64,000 nucleotides of DNA from Curtobacterium sp. MCBD17_035 (GTDB taxonomy: Bacteria > Actinomycetota > Actinomycetes > Actinomycetales > Microbacteriaceae): contig NZ_CP126279.1 in assembly GCF_003234815.2 (NCBI RefSeq), positions 2,170,001-2,234,000 on the forward strand, read 5' to 3'. The notes under the pieces are model-generated. The model did no database searches. It saw nothing but the letters and a program-made list of their open reading frames with translations, and had not been told where the DNA came from. A program made the position numbers and the translations under genes. Positions 1 to 8,185 of this stretch are shown in pieces. Position 1 is the first letter of the stretch. The number at the start of each line of letters is the position of its first letter.

Positions 1-1066
1 GGGCCACGGCGTCACCCAGCAGCGGGCCCATCGTCAGTCCGGCCGCGCCGTACCCCGTCGCGACGACGACGCCCGGCGCACCCGGCAGCGCACCGACGAC
101 CGGCATGGTGTCGTCGGGCAGGGGCCGCAGCCCGACCCGCGTCTCGATGAGCGTCGCGTCCGCGAGTCCCGGCGCGACCGCCAGCGCGTCCTGCAGGACC
201 TGGAGCTGCCCGGCCGCGGTGACGCGTGGGTCGAACCCGCTGCCGGTCTCGCGGGTCGCGCCGACGGCGACGCGCGAGTCGTCGAACGCCACGAGGTAGT
301 GGTGCGACAACGGGTGGACGGAGGGCCAGGCGGACGTGTCGACGCCCTCGACGCGGAGGTGCGTGATCTGACCGCGCTGCGGTGCGACCGGGACGGCGGC
401 ACCCGTGGATGCGAGGAGGTCCCGTGACCACGCGCCCGCGGCGACCACGACGACGTCCGCCGTCGTGTCCGCGCCGTCGACGTCGACCAGCGACCGGCCC
501 TGCACGACGCGCACCGACCGGACGTGGCCGCCCCGCCGCACCGCGCCGAGGCGCTCGGCCGCCAGGAGGAGCGCATCACGGAGCGTGCGGCCGTCCACGC
601 GTCCGCCGCCCTCGATGAAGAGCGCGTCGAGTCCCGTGGCGAGCGGAGGGAAGCGTCGTCGGGCCTCGGCGTTCGTGATGCGCTCCACCGCGCCGACGAC
701 CGACCCGGCGACGGCCGCCCGCGACCGGACCCGGGCCTCCGCGGCGTCCAGGAGGGCCGGGTCGGCGTTGACGACGAGCGCACCGCTCCGACGGTGGTCG
801 GTCCGGGTCACGCCGACGCCGGCGAGCTGCGCGAGCAGGTCCGGGTAGAACGCGGCGCCCGCCGCGTAGAGGTCGAGGAACGGCCCGTCGACCGCGGACG
901 ACCAGGGCTGCAGGATCCCCGCACTCGCCGCGGTCGCCTGCCCGGTCGCGCCGTCGTCGACGACCGTCACGGCCACCCCACGGCGCGCCAGGGCGAACGC
1001 GGTGGCGGCGCCGGCGATCCCGGCTCCGATCACGAGGGCGGTGGCGGTGGTGTCGGAGCGGGGCAC
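1..1066 (-). CDS. FAD-dependent amine/amino-acid oxidoreductase (DAO family), 3' end cut by window edge
   Basis: Read from a GTG at 1066 that follows AGGAAG by a suitable gap, the frame stays open for 355 codons to the first base of the window, so the C-terminus is missing. The N-terminus carries the Rossmann FAD signature GAGIAGAATAFALARRG followed by an acidic strand end (VVDD). Further on there is the DAO-family segment around GGGRVDGRTL and a late RVGLRPLPDDTMPVVG stretch typical of glycine/D-amino-acid oxidases (ThiO, DadA). The family oxidises amines or amino acids with FAD in the cytoplasm. The substrate cannot be read from sequence. There are no thiamine genes next to it in the window, so ThiO is not favoured over a DadA-like role. 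Confidence 0.8.
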   Translation of the reverse strand, partial: MPRSDTTATALVIGAGIAGAATAFALARRGVAVTVVDDGATGQATAASAGILQPWSSAVDGPFLDLYAAGAAFYPDLLAQLAGVGVTRTDHRRSGALVVNADPALLDAAEARVRSRAAVAGSVVGAVERITNAEARRRFPPLATGLDALFIEGGGRVDGRTLRDALLLAAERLGAVRRGGHVRSVRVVQGRSLVDVDGADTTADVVVVAAGAWSRDLLASTGAAVPVAPQRGQITHLRVEGVDTSAWPSVHPLSHHYLVAFDDSRVAVGATRETGSGFDPRVTAAGQLQVLQDALAVAPGLADATLIETRVGLRPLPDDTMPVVGALPGAPGVVVATGYGAAGLTMGPLLGDAVA

Positions 1067-1107
1067 GGAGCGGCTTCCTGTCGGCGGGCGGGGGCGCGAC
1101 GATGCTC

Positions 1108-2061
1108 TCACGAGCCGGCGACGAGGCAGCGCCGGTACCGGTACGCCGCGTGCGAGGGCGTGACGAGGTCACGATCGCGGAGGATCGTCATGCGCGGCCG
1201 CGACGCGGAACGGCAGGCGGCGGCGAACGTCGTGCGGAGCGCGTCGCTGTACTCGACGTCGATCACCCGTCCGCCGTACACGCGGGCGTACGCACGGCAC
1301 TCGTCGTAGCGCACGCACTCCTCGGCGACGGCGAAGTCGAAGCCCGCGACGTCCCGCCCTCGCGTGCCGAGGCCCGGCGCGTTCTTCTGCCCCGCGGCGA
1401 GGCCGTCCCGGTGCGCCACGTCGACCAGGAGCGCGGCGGTGGCGAGGGCGTCAGCGCGGCTGAGGCGCCCGCGCGAGCGCGTCCACGAGTCGAGGTTGTC
1501 GAACTCGACGGCGTCGAACCCACGACGTGCACAGCGGTCCACGGTGCGGGACAGGACCCGGACGACGTCTCGACGGTGCGCCGCGGTCCCGGTGTCCAGG
1601 AGGACCTCGTCCGGCCACCCGGGATCGCTGACCGGTTTCCCCGATGCGGTCCGGAGGAGGTCCCTCGGGTGCTCGCGCCGCCACCACGCGGTGTCCTGGG
1701 GCTGGGTCTGGAACCCGTTGACGTAACAGATCCCGTACGTGCCCGGTGCCGGATGCGCGGTGCTGTCCCGTTCGACGATCGTGACGCTGGCGGGCGGACG
1801 GTACGCGCCGCCGAGCTGGTAGTCCGGGCGCCCGCGGGTCGGGAACGGCCGGACCGGCGGGGACGAACGCGTCGCGGTGGATGCGGGCGCCGCGACGGCG
1901 GGCCTCCCGACACCGAGCCTCCCGACACCGAGCCTCCCGATGGCGGCCGACGCGGGTCGGTCCGCCGGCACGGCGGACGCCACGGGCGGGGCGACCACCC
2001 AGCCGGCCACGACGAGCACGGCGGCCATGCAGGCCCGCCCGAAGACGCGACGAGCGGTCAC
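1108..2061 (-). CDS. Secreted GH114-like endo-alpha-1,4-polygalactosaminidase
   Basis: 317 residues from a GTG that overlaps the stop of the upstream GH13 gene by four bases (GTGA), so the two are probably translationally coupled. Residues 1-30 form a signal peptide with an ASA cleavage motif. A low-complexity linker with an LGVGR repeat follows (about 43-53), then a TIM-barrel domain. Features of the Ega3/GH114 family are visible: YVNGFQTQ (113-120), DPGWPDEVLLD (146-156), VEFDNLD with a candidate catalytic Asp188, AGQKNA (223-228) and AVAEEC with candidate Glu247. The family cleaves alpha-1,4-linked galactosamine polymers outside the cell. Action on the cell's own surface glycan or on a foreign matrix is open. 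A later ATG at residue 12 would shorten but not abolish the signal peptide. Confidence 0.8.
   Translation of the reverse strand: MTARRVFGRACMAAVLVVAGWVVAPPVASAVPADRPASAAIGRLGVGRLGVGRPAVAAPASTATRSSPPVRPFPTRGRPDYQLGGAYRPPASVTIVERDSTAHPAPGTYGICYVNGFQTQPQDTAWWRREHPRDLLRTASGKPVSDPGWPDEVLLDTGTAAHRRDVVRVLSRTVDRCARRGFDAVEFDNLDSWTRSRGRLSRADALATAALLVDVAHRDGLAAGQKNAPGLGTRGRDVAGFDFAVAEECVRYDECRAYARVYGGRVIDVEYSDALRTTFAAACRSASRPRMTILRDRDLVTPSHAAYRYRRCLVAGS
1903..1940. repeat. 15-bp in-frame tandem repeat, 2.5 copies
   Basis: The unit CCTCCCGACACCGAG occurs at 1903-1917 and 1918-1932 and partly at 1933-1940. It encodes the LGVGR repeat in the linker between signal peptide and catalytic domain of the GH114 protein. 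A multiple-of-three unit lets copy number change without a frameshift. Confidence 0.9.
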
Positions 2062-3395
2062 CCGCCGAGCACCGCCCAACCGGAGGCCGCCAGTCGGACG
2101 CGACCGTGGTCGACCTCGCCCGCGCCCGCCTCGATCGTGGTCGACCCGGCCGCGGGCAGCGACACCGCCTCGTCGCCGATGTTGAGCGCGGTGACGACCG
2201 CGTCCGTGCCGATCGCCGTCCGGAGCACGATCGCCGTGTTCTCGAGGTGCACGACGTCCGTGTGCGCGCGGTGCAACCACGGGTGGCGACGCCGCACGGC
2301 GACGAGCGCCTGGTGCGTGCGGAAGGCGTCCCGGCCCTCCGGATCGAGGTCGGCCGGAGCCGGTGGCACGGGTGGGAACGCCGGGCGCACGGCGTCGTCG
2401 CCGCCGACCCGGGCCTCCTTGACGCCGCGGAAGGCGTACTCGTCGCCCGCGTACACGCTCGGCACGCCGGCCACCGTGAACAGGACCGCGAGGGCGTGCG
2501 GCAGGTGCCGCGGACCGACCGCGGACGTGATGCGCGTCACGTCGTGGTTGCCGACGAACGTGCTCGGGACGAACGTCGACAGGAGCGCGTCGTGCCGGCG
2601 GATCGCGTGTGCGAGCTCGTGGCAGTTGCCGTCCGCGATGCCGTGCCAGATGCCCTGCCACAGCTCGTACTGGGTGACCGAGTCCATGGTCGAGGCCCGC
2701 ACGACGGCAGCGGCGTCACCGTGGATCACCTCACCTGAGAACCAAGCGTCCGGGTGCCGCTCTCGCACGCGGGGCAACACCGCCGCCCAGAACGCGGGCG
2801 GCACGGCGTACGCGGCGTCGAGGCGCCAGCCGTCCACGCCGCGGTCGAGCCAGTGGGTCATGACGTCGACGACCAGGTCGACGGTCGCCGAGGAGCCGTG
2901 GTCGAGGGCGACGAGTTGGTCGTGGCCCTCGAACACGTCCGCGTCGACGCGGTCACCGGGACGCCACCCGTCCCAGCGCACGCGGAACAGTCCGGCGGTC
3001 GGGGCCGCGGGTCCGTCCTCCTCGAGCGCTCGGAACGCCGGATGCTCGCGCCCCACGTGGTTGAACACCCCGTCGAGCAGCACCCGGACGCCGCGGTCGT
3101 GCGCCGTGGCGACGAGACGGAGGAGGTCGTCCTCGTCCCCGAGCCGCGGGTCCACCCGGAAGTGGTCGAGCGTGTCGTAGCCGTGCGTCGACGACGCGAA
3201 CACCGGTCCCAGCGCGATGCCGTTCAGCCCGAGGTCGACGACGTGGTCGAGCCACGCCTCGAGTCGACCGAGCCGGTGCTCGACCGGTCGATCCCGTGCC
3301 GACGGCGTGGGGGCATCCGGCGGACGGATGTCGGCACCGACGAACCCCAGCGGGTACACGTGCCACCAGAGGGCGTGCTCCACCCAGGACGTCAT
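2058..3395 (-). CDS. GH13 alpha-amylase-family glycosidase, cytoplasmic
   Basis: 445 residues starting at an ATG preceded by GGAGGT at seven bases. All four GH13 signature regions are present: DGVFNHVG (108-115), GWRLDAAY with the nucleophile Asp193, GEVI with acid/base Glu222, and FVGNHDV with His284-Asp285. No signal peptide is visible, so it should act inside the cell on alpha-glucans, maltodextrins or trehalose-like substrates. Compact length and an HVGREHP segment recall neopullulanase or cyclomaltodextrinase-type enzymes, but exact specificity cannot be given. It precedes and overlaps the GH114 gene, implying one transcript for an intracellular and a secreted glycosidase, which is an odd pairing. 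Confidence 0.85.
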   Translation of the reverse strand: MTSWVEHALWWHVYPLGFVGADIRPPDAPTPSARDRPVEHRLGRLEAWLDHVVDLGLNGIALGPVFASSTHGYDTLDHFRVDPRLGDEDDLLRLVATAHDRGVRVLLDGVFNHVGREHPAFRALEEDGPAAPTAGLFRVRWDGWRPGDRVDADVFEGHDQLVALDHGSSATVDLVVDVMTHWLDRGVDGWRLDAAYAVPPAFWAAVLPRVRERHPDAWFSGEVIHGDAAAVVRASTMDSVTQYELWQGIWHGIADGNCHELAHAIRRHDALLSTFVPSTFVGNHDVTRITSAVGPRHLPHALAVLFTVAGVPSVYAGDEYAFRGVKEARVGGDDAVRPAFPPVPPAPADLDPEGRDAFRTHQALVAVRRRHPWLHRAHTDVVHLENTAIVLRTAIGTDAVVTALNIGDEAVSLPAAGSTTIEAGAGEVDHGRVRLAASGWAVLGG

Positions 3396-3455
3396 CGACC
3401 ACCTCCGGTTCGTCGGCCTGGTCGACCCTACCGATCCGCGCTGGGGGCCACGCGG

Positions 3456-4148
3456 TCAGGAGCCGGACCAGCCGGGTGCGACGAGGCCCGTCTCGTAGGC
3501 GAACACGACGAGCTGCGCCCGGTCCCGTGCGCCGAGCTTCACCATCGCCCGGCTCACGTGTGACTTCGTCGTCGCAGGGCTGATGAACAGGCGTTGTGCG
3601 ATCTCGCTGTTCGACAGTCCCCCGGCGACCCACCGCATGACCTCGCGCTCCCGATCGGTCAAGCGGTCGAGTGCAGGGGTCAGTTCCGCCGGGGTGGCGT
3701 GCGTGGCGAAGGCGGCGACGAGGGACCGGGTCGCCCCCGGCGAGAGCAACGAGTCACCCGCGACCACCGTCCGGATCGCGCGGAGGAGCTCGGCCGGCTC
3801 GGTGTCCTTGACCAGGAACCCGGCCGCTCCGCCCCGGATCGCCTCGAACACGAAGGCGTCCTCCTCGAAGGTCGTGAGGACCACGACGCGCACGTCACGG
3901 AGCGCCGGGTCGGCACCGATGCGCCGCGTTGCCACGAGTCCGTCGACGCGGGGCATCCGGATGTCCATGAGCACGACGTCGGGATGGTGTTCCACGGCAG
4001 CACGCACGGCGTCCTCGCCGTCGGCGGCCTCGGCGACGACGGTCATGTCGGGCTCGGACTCGACGAGCGCCCGCAGTCCGGCGCGGACGAGTGCCTGGTC
4101 GTCCGCGATCACCAACCGGAGCGGTGCCGCCTCGCTGGCGTCAACCAC
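3456..4148 (-). CDS. NarL/LuxR-family response regulator
   Basis: 230 residues from a GTG with AGGAGG seven bases upstream. The start lies inside the last codons of the kinase gene, an eight-base overlap. The receiver domain (about 10-130) has the acidic pair in IADDQ, the phospho-acceptor Asp62 in LMDIRMP, the LTTFEED switch threonine region and the conserved Lys in FLVKDT. A C-terminal LuxR helix-turn-helix (about 165-225) contains LTDREREVMRWVAGG and SPATTKSHVSRAM. It is the partner of the sensor kinase encoded immediately upstream in the same operon and should bind DNA as a phosphorylated dimer. Targets are unknown; the divergent SHOCT gene beyond the kinase is one candidate. Confidence 0.92.
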   Translation of the reverse strand: MVDASEAAPLRLVIADDQALVRAGLRALVESEPDMTVVAEAADGEDAVRAAVEHHPDVVLMDIRMPRVDGLVATRRIGADPALRDVRVVVLTTFEEDAFVFEAIRGGAAGFLVKDTEPAELLRAIRTVVAGDSLLSPGATRSLVAAFATHATPAELTPALDRLTDREREVMRWVAGGLSNSEIAQRLFISPATTKSHVSRAMVKLGARDRAQLVVFAYETGLVAPGWSGS

Positions 4149-5679
4149 GGTGTGCCTCCTGTCCTCGCTCGAGGGCAGCGGTCCGTCGGTCCGTGATGTC
4201 CGTGCCCGTGGTCGTGGTCGTGGTCGTGCCGGTGGTCGGGGTCGGGGTCTGGGTCGTGCCGGTGGTCGGGAGCCGCGCGTGCACCCGCCATCCGCCACCG
4301 GTGACCGGGCCGGCTTCGAGCACGCCGCCGACCGCAGCCACCCGCTCCCGCATGCCGATGATGCCGTTGCCCGACGGACCGAGGCCGGCCTGGGCGCGGT
4401 CGAGGGTGTCCTGCGGGGCGTCCAACGAGGCCGACGCGGAGGACGCGGCCGACGCGGAGGACGCGGCCGACGCGGAGGACGCGGCCGACGCGGAGGACGC
4501 GGCCGACGCGGCCGACGCGGCCGTGTCCGGCGGCTCAGCAGGGCCCCTCCGCACGCGCGCGTCGGGCAGGTCCTCCACGGTGACGTCGAGGACTTCCGCA
4601 GACGTGCCGACGACCACCGCGACACGATTCCACGGCGCGTGCTTCATGACGTTCGTCACCGACTCCTGCACGATGCGGAACGCCGTCCGATCCACGATGC
4701 GGTCGACGGCGCCGAGGTCGCCGTCGACGTCGAGCGTGACGTCGAGTCCGGCCGCCTCTGCGCGCAGGACGAGATCCCGGAGTCGATCGAGGCCGGGCAC
4801 CGGGGACCGTTCGGGCACCACGACGCCCCCGTCCCCGGTCGCCGCACCCGCGCCGCCGCTGTTCGTTCCCGCGTCGGGATCGTCCACCCTCCGGAGGACC
4901 CCGAGCACCGCGCGGAGCTCCACGAGGGCCTCGTGGCTGGCGTCGCGGATGCTCGTCAACGCGGCCCGGGTCGGGTCCGGCAGGTCGGCGCCGAGGTGCA
5001 GCGCCACCCCGGCTTGCAGGTTGATCAGCGACATGTTGTGCGCCACCGAGTCGTGCAGCTCGCGAGCGATGCGGACGCGTTCGTCCTCGGCGCGCCGCCG
5101 GACCGCTTCCGCGCGTGCGCGGCGGGCCTCGGCCGCCCGGAGCACGCGGACGCGAGCGAGCTCGCTGAGCGCGATCGTGAGCCCACCCCACGCGAGCATG
5201 ACGGTGGCCGTCCCCCAGGGCAGGACGGACGAACGCCCGGTCGCGAGGTCCACCCACGGGAGCGCGAACGCGCCGATCGCCACCGCCGCGGCCGCGGAAC
5301 GGCGACGACCCGACAGCCACGCGTTCACCGCCGCCATGGTGAGGGCCGCCACGAAGGGACCCCGCGGGCTCACGAGGACCGCGTAGCCGAGGGTCGTCGC
5401 CAGCGTCACGCCGAGGACGACGACCGGCCAACGCCACCGGAACGGCAGGACGACCACCGCAGCGACGAGCATCGCGATCGCGAGCGGACCGGGTGCCGCC
5501 ACGACGGCCTCCCCCGCTCCCGGCCCCCACGGCGGTCCCGGATGAGCGGGCACGGTGCCGGGCGTCGGCCCGGTCCAGCGCGACAGGACGAGGGTGCCGA
5601 CGAGTTGCAGTGCCGCGACCGGGAGCACCCTGCCGACGCGCGCGAACCGCCGCCGCCCGGTCTCGGTGGGTCTCCTCAT
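4141..5679 (-). CDS. NarL-type sensor histidine kinase with repeat-interrupted ATPase domain
   Basis: 512 residues from the ATG at 5679 (MRRPTETGRR). The N-terminal third has four to five membrane spans with almost no extracellular loops. The HisKA_3 box RIARELHDSVAHNMS carries the phospho-histidine, and the N box is FRIVQESVTNVMKHA. The G1 region, normally D-x-G-x-G, reads VEDLPDARV and lacks the glycines. It is followed by about 30 residues of Ala/Ser repeats before an intact G2 segment GNGIIGMRERVAAVGG. The C-terminus is rich in Thr (several TTGTT runs). It should phosphorylate the response regulator encoded downstream. The missing G1 glycines and the low-complexity insert raise the question whether ATP binding is altered. 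Stimulus unknown; membrane-embedded sensors of this form often monitor envelope stress. Confidence 0.88.
   Translation of the reverse strand: MRRPTETGRRRFARVGRVLPVAALQLVGTLVLSRWTGPTPGTVPAHPGPPWGPGAGEAVVAAPGPLAIAMLVAAVVVLPFRWRWPVVVLGVTLATTLGYAVLVSPRGPFVAALTMAAVNAWLSGRRRSAAAAVAIGAFALPWVDLATGRSSVLPWGTATVMLAWGGLTIALSELARVRVLRAAEARRARAEAVRRRAEDERVRIARELHDSVAHNMSLINLQAGVALHLGADLPDPTRAALTSIRDASHEALVELRAVLGVLRRVDDPDAGTNSGGAGAATGDGGVVVPERSPVPGLDRLRDLVLRAEAAGLDVTLDVDGDLGAVDRIVDRTAFRIVQESVTNVMKHAPWNRVAVVVGTSAEVLDVTVEDLPDARVRRGPAEPPDTAASAASAASSASAASSASAASSASAASSASASLDAPQDTLDRAQAGLGPSGNGIIGMRERVAAVGGVLEAGPVTGGGWRVHARLPTTGTTQTPTPTTGTTTTTTTGTDITDRRTAALERGQEAHRG
4430..4519. repeat. 18-bp in-frame minisatellite inside the kinase ATPase domain
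   Basis: The plus-strand unit GCCGACGCGGAGGACGCG is repeated four times without mismatch from 4430 to 4501, followed by two 9-bp half-units to 4519. It encodes a run of Ala and Ser between the G1 and G2 boxes of the histidine kinase. Exact repetition suggests recent expansion or slippage; each change adds or removes six residues without frameshift. Confidence 0.95.
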
Positions 5680-5897
5680 GCCCGGAAGCCTAGGTGCCGA
5701 CCGGGCCGCCGTCGTCCGCCCGGGGAGGTGTCCGTGGACTCCTCCCTCCGGCGTGATGCGTGTGGAGGAACGACCTCGGGTACTGCCGTCGGGAGCACGT
5801 CCAGGAGCGTCCCCCGAGCGGACGACAGGACGACCGCGGAGCAGGAGCCTGGACCGGTCGCACCAGCGACGCCCAGCCACCGACCGAGGAGGTCACC

Positions 5898-6152
5898 ATG
5901 ACACCCGCACTCACCACCGCACTCGCCGCCGCACCGTCCTGGCACGGCGGCCCACCCGTGGCCCCGTTCGCCGTGTTCCCCGTCGTGTTCCTCGCGACCC
6001 TCGTCGTGCTCGCCCTCGTGTTCGGGGTCCTCCGCCGCGGGCCGTGGCGCGCTCGCTCCGACGCCCGGGCCGTCCTCGCGGACCGGTTCGCGCGCGGCGA
6101 GATCGACGCGACGGAGTACCGGGCGCGGTCGTCCGAGCTCGACCGACGTTGA
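5898..6152 (+). CDS. Small SHOCT-domain membrane protein
   Basis: 84 residues from an ATG with GAGGAGGT four to five bases upstream. One transmembrane helix (about residues 22-46, rich in V, L, F) is followed by a short basic stretch and a C-terminal SHOCT motif, ARAVLADRFARGEIDATEYRAR. SHOCT (short C-terminal) domains are found at the ends of many bacterial membrane proteins and are thought to mediate oligomerisation, without a known enzymatic role. It is divergent from the kinase/regulator pair with about 220 bases between starts, a layout common for a target gene of an adjacent two-component system. That link is inference. Confidence 0.8.
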   Translation: MTPALTTALAAAPSWHGGPPVAPFAVFPVVFLATLVVLALVFGVLRRGPWRARSDARAVLADRFARGEIDATEYRARSSELDRR

Positions 6153-6198
6153 CGCCGCGGCACCGTGACGCACGCCGCGGTCGCCGCCGGTCCCGGGA

Positions 6199-6672
6199 CT
6201 ACGTCCCGTCTCCGCCCGCGGCGGCCGCGTCGGACACGACGCCCTGCGCCTGCTCGAGCAGCCCGGTCGCGAGGTCGTTCAGCACGAGGTACAGCCCGGC
6301 CCGGTGCTCGGCGTCGACGGCCCGCATGACCCCCTCGTAGCGGCGCCGGATCTGCGCGACGACGGCCTGACCCGCGGGTTCGAGCGTCAGCAGGGACCCG
6401 CGCCGGTCGGCCGGGTTCGGGATCCGCTTGATGAACCCGCCCGCCACGAGTCGGTCGAGCATGCTCGTGACCGCACCGGAGGTCAGCTCGAGGAACCCGG
6501 CGACCTCGGTCGGCGTGGACCGGGCCGTGTCGTCGATGAGCACGAGCGCCCGCAGCGCGTTCTCGTGCACGCCCGCGAGGAGGCTCAGCTGCCGCATGAG
6601 GGCGGCGTTCGCCCGCTGTACGGAGGCGAACGCCGCGATGAGGTCGGACACGTCCTCGTCCGCTGTTCCCAC
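6199..6672 (-). CDS. MarR-family transcriptional regulator
   Basis: 157 residues from a GTG preceded by AGGGGGT. The winged helix-turn-helix is clear: a helix with STPTEVAGFLELTSGAVTSMLDRL, then the wing GFIKRIPNPADRRGSLLTL with the family's DRR motif. Flanking helices would make the dimer interface. MarR proteins usually repress neighbouring or own transcription and respond to small phenolic or oxidant ligands; no Cys is present, so direct thiol oxidation sensing is unlikely. It stands alone, convergent with the SHOCT gene and downstream of the tRNA-Lys gene, so its targets cannot be guessed from context. Confidence 0.9.
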   Translation of the reverse strand: MGTADEDVSDLIAAFASVQRANAALMRQLSLLAGVHENALRALVLIDDTARSTPTEVAGFLELTSGAVTSMLDRLVAGGFIKRIPNPADRRGSLLTLEPAGQAVVAQIRRRYEGVMRAVDAEHRAGLYLVLNDLATGLLEQAQGVVSDAAAAGGDGT

Positions 6673-6810
6673 CCGTCACCCCCTGCTCCCGCCCGGAGGT
6701 ACGCACGCTACACCGAGTCCAGGTCGTCCTCGGCGCGACCCGCGAGCGCCGCGGTTGCCGGACGACGCCCCCGATCGAGGGGGACGACGGCCGCGCCTGG
6801 CAACGACGAA

Positions 6811-6847
6811 GCCCCGGACCTGCGGCTGATGCCGGGAGGTCCGGGGC
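6811..6847 (-). terminator. Terminator after tRNA-Lys
   Basis: Perfect 11-bp stem (6811-6821 with 6837-6847, GCCCCGGACCT and its complement) with a 15-base loop directly after the tRNA 3' end, followed on the minus strand by a short T/C-rich tail. Confidence 0.75.
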
Positions 6848-6850
6848 TGG

Positions 6851-6926
<76 letters not shown>

Positions 6927-7025
6927 GTGCCGTCGCGGCTCGCCGCAACGGAGAACAACAATAGCATGGGTCTCGGCCGCCACGGACCACGGGGCGCCGC
7001 CACCACGTCGCGCAAGGAGCACAGG

Positions 7026-7496
7026 ATGACCGAACGTCTCGCCGCCGGGGCCGACGCCCCCGACTTCACCCTGCCGGACGAGCACGGCACGCCGACGAGC
7101 CTGCGCGACCTGCGGGGCCGCAAGGTCATCGTGTACTTCTACCCGGCCGCGTCGACGCCCGGATGCACGACCGAGGCCTGCGACTTCCGCGACAACATGA
7201 ACTCCCTGCAGGGCGCCGGCTACACGGTGCTCGGCATCAGCAAGGACGACCTCCCCGCGCTGCAGCGGTTCAAGGACGAGCAGGCCCTGACCTTCCCGCT
7301 CCTGAGCGACCCGGACCTGACGGTCCACCGCGCGTACGGCGCGTACGGCGAGAAGAACCTCTACGGCAAGGTCACGACGGGCACGATCCGCTCGACGATC
7401 GTCGTCGACGAGGACGGCCGCGTGCAGCTACCGCTCTACAACGTGAAGGCGACGGGGCACGTGGCCGCGCTGCGGAAGAAGCTCGGCCTGGACTGA
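7026..7496 (+). CDS. bcp: Bcp-type peroxiredoxin (thiol peroxidase)
   Basis: 156 residues from an ATG with AAGGAG six bases upstream. The AhpC/TSA fold is evident: GADAPDFTLPDEHG at the N-terminus, then VYFYPAASTPGCTTEACDF with peroxidatic Cys47 and the resolving Cys52 five residues later, as in atypical two-Cys Bcp/PrxQ enzymes, and FPLLSDPD further on. It reduces hydrogen peroxide and organic hydroperoxides in the cytoplasm using thioredoxin. Length matches the family. It is divergent from the tRNA-Lys gene and ends ten bases from a convergent membrane protein gene. Confidence 0.95.
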   Translation: MTERLAAGADAPDFTLPDEHGTPTSLRDLRGRKVIVYFYPAASTPGCTTEACDFRDNMNSLQGAGYTVLGISKDDLPALQRFKDEQALTFPLLSDPDLTVHRAYGAYGEKNLYGKVTTGTIRSTIVVDEDGRVQLPLYNVKATGHVAALRKKLGLD

Positions 7497-7506
7497 GTCC
7501 CTGCCC

Positions 7507-7965
7507 TCAGCGCTCGAGGTCGCGGCGGGCGAGCACCGCCGTCGTCGCCGGTGCGAAGACGAGCACCAGGGCGAGCAGCGCTGGCAGGAGCAGCACCCAC
7601 CCGATCGCCGGGACCCGGAACACGCCCTGGAACGCACCGACGGCGAGGGCGATCTGGAGGAACTGCCAGACGACGACCCCGCTCCGCACCCAGGAGCGGG
7701 CGCGGGCCAGTCCGAGCACCATCGCTCCCAGCCAGATCGCGGCGACGGCGGCGAGGACGATGAGCGCCAGACCGTTCACGACCGAGTCCGGCGGGGCGAC
7801 CACGAGGTCGACGACGAGCACCACCGTGAGCACCGCCACGGCGAGGAACTCGAGCCCCACGACGACCGCGAGACCGAGCACGGTCGGCGTCCGGAATGCC
7901 GCGCGATCAGGTGATTCCCGATCAGCGGCACCCTCGGGGCGCTCCGGGCGTGGGGCATCCGACAC
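7507..7965 (-). CDS. Predicted four-span membrane protein, unknown function
   Basis: 152 residues when started at the GTG at 7965, chosen because GGAGG lies six bases upstream; upstream in-frame starts have no such site. The first 25 residues are charged and cytoplasm-like (APRPERPEG), followed by about four hydrophobic helices (roughly 28-53, 62-85, 95-114, 118-140) and a short basic tail ending RRDLER. No catalytic or binding motif is seen. The form resembles small integral membrane proteins common in Actinobacteria. It lies between bcp (convergent) and whiB1 (divergent). Confidence 0.75.
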   Translation of the reverse strand: MSDAPRPERPEGAADRESPDRAAFRTPTVLGLAVVVGLEFLAVAVLTVVLVVDLVVAPPDSVVNGLALIVLAAVAAIWLGAMVLGLARARSWVRSGVVVWQFLQIALAVGAFQGVFRVPAIGWVLLLPALLALVLVFAPATTAVLARRDLER

Positions 7966-8185
7966 AGCGTTCCTCCAGCTCTCGACCCTTGATTTGGCCA
8001 TATCAGTATGGAACGATGTTCGAGGTCGATGGAACGCCACGATGACGTGTGCGCCTCCCGCAGAGTCTTTCTCTCCCCCACAGAGAATCCCCCCGCAGTG
8101 CTGCAGCCCAGCTGGCCCACGCCTGCACTTGATTCGCCACGGCCGTTCGTCGTGCGATTCGAAGCTATTTAAGGAGCATCAACAC

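Noticed and set aside
4195..4275. Possible frameshift at the Thr-rich end of the kinase.
   Set aside because: The frame continues to a stop that overlaps the response regulator start in the usual operon manner, so it is a low-complexity tail and not a break.
7966..8185. Promoter hexamers upstream of whiB1 (two TTGATT elements).
   Set aside because: No convincing -10 lies 16-18 bases from either TTGATT, so no promoter was called.
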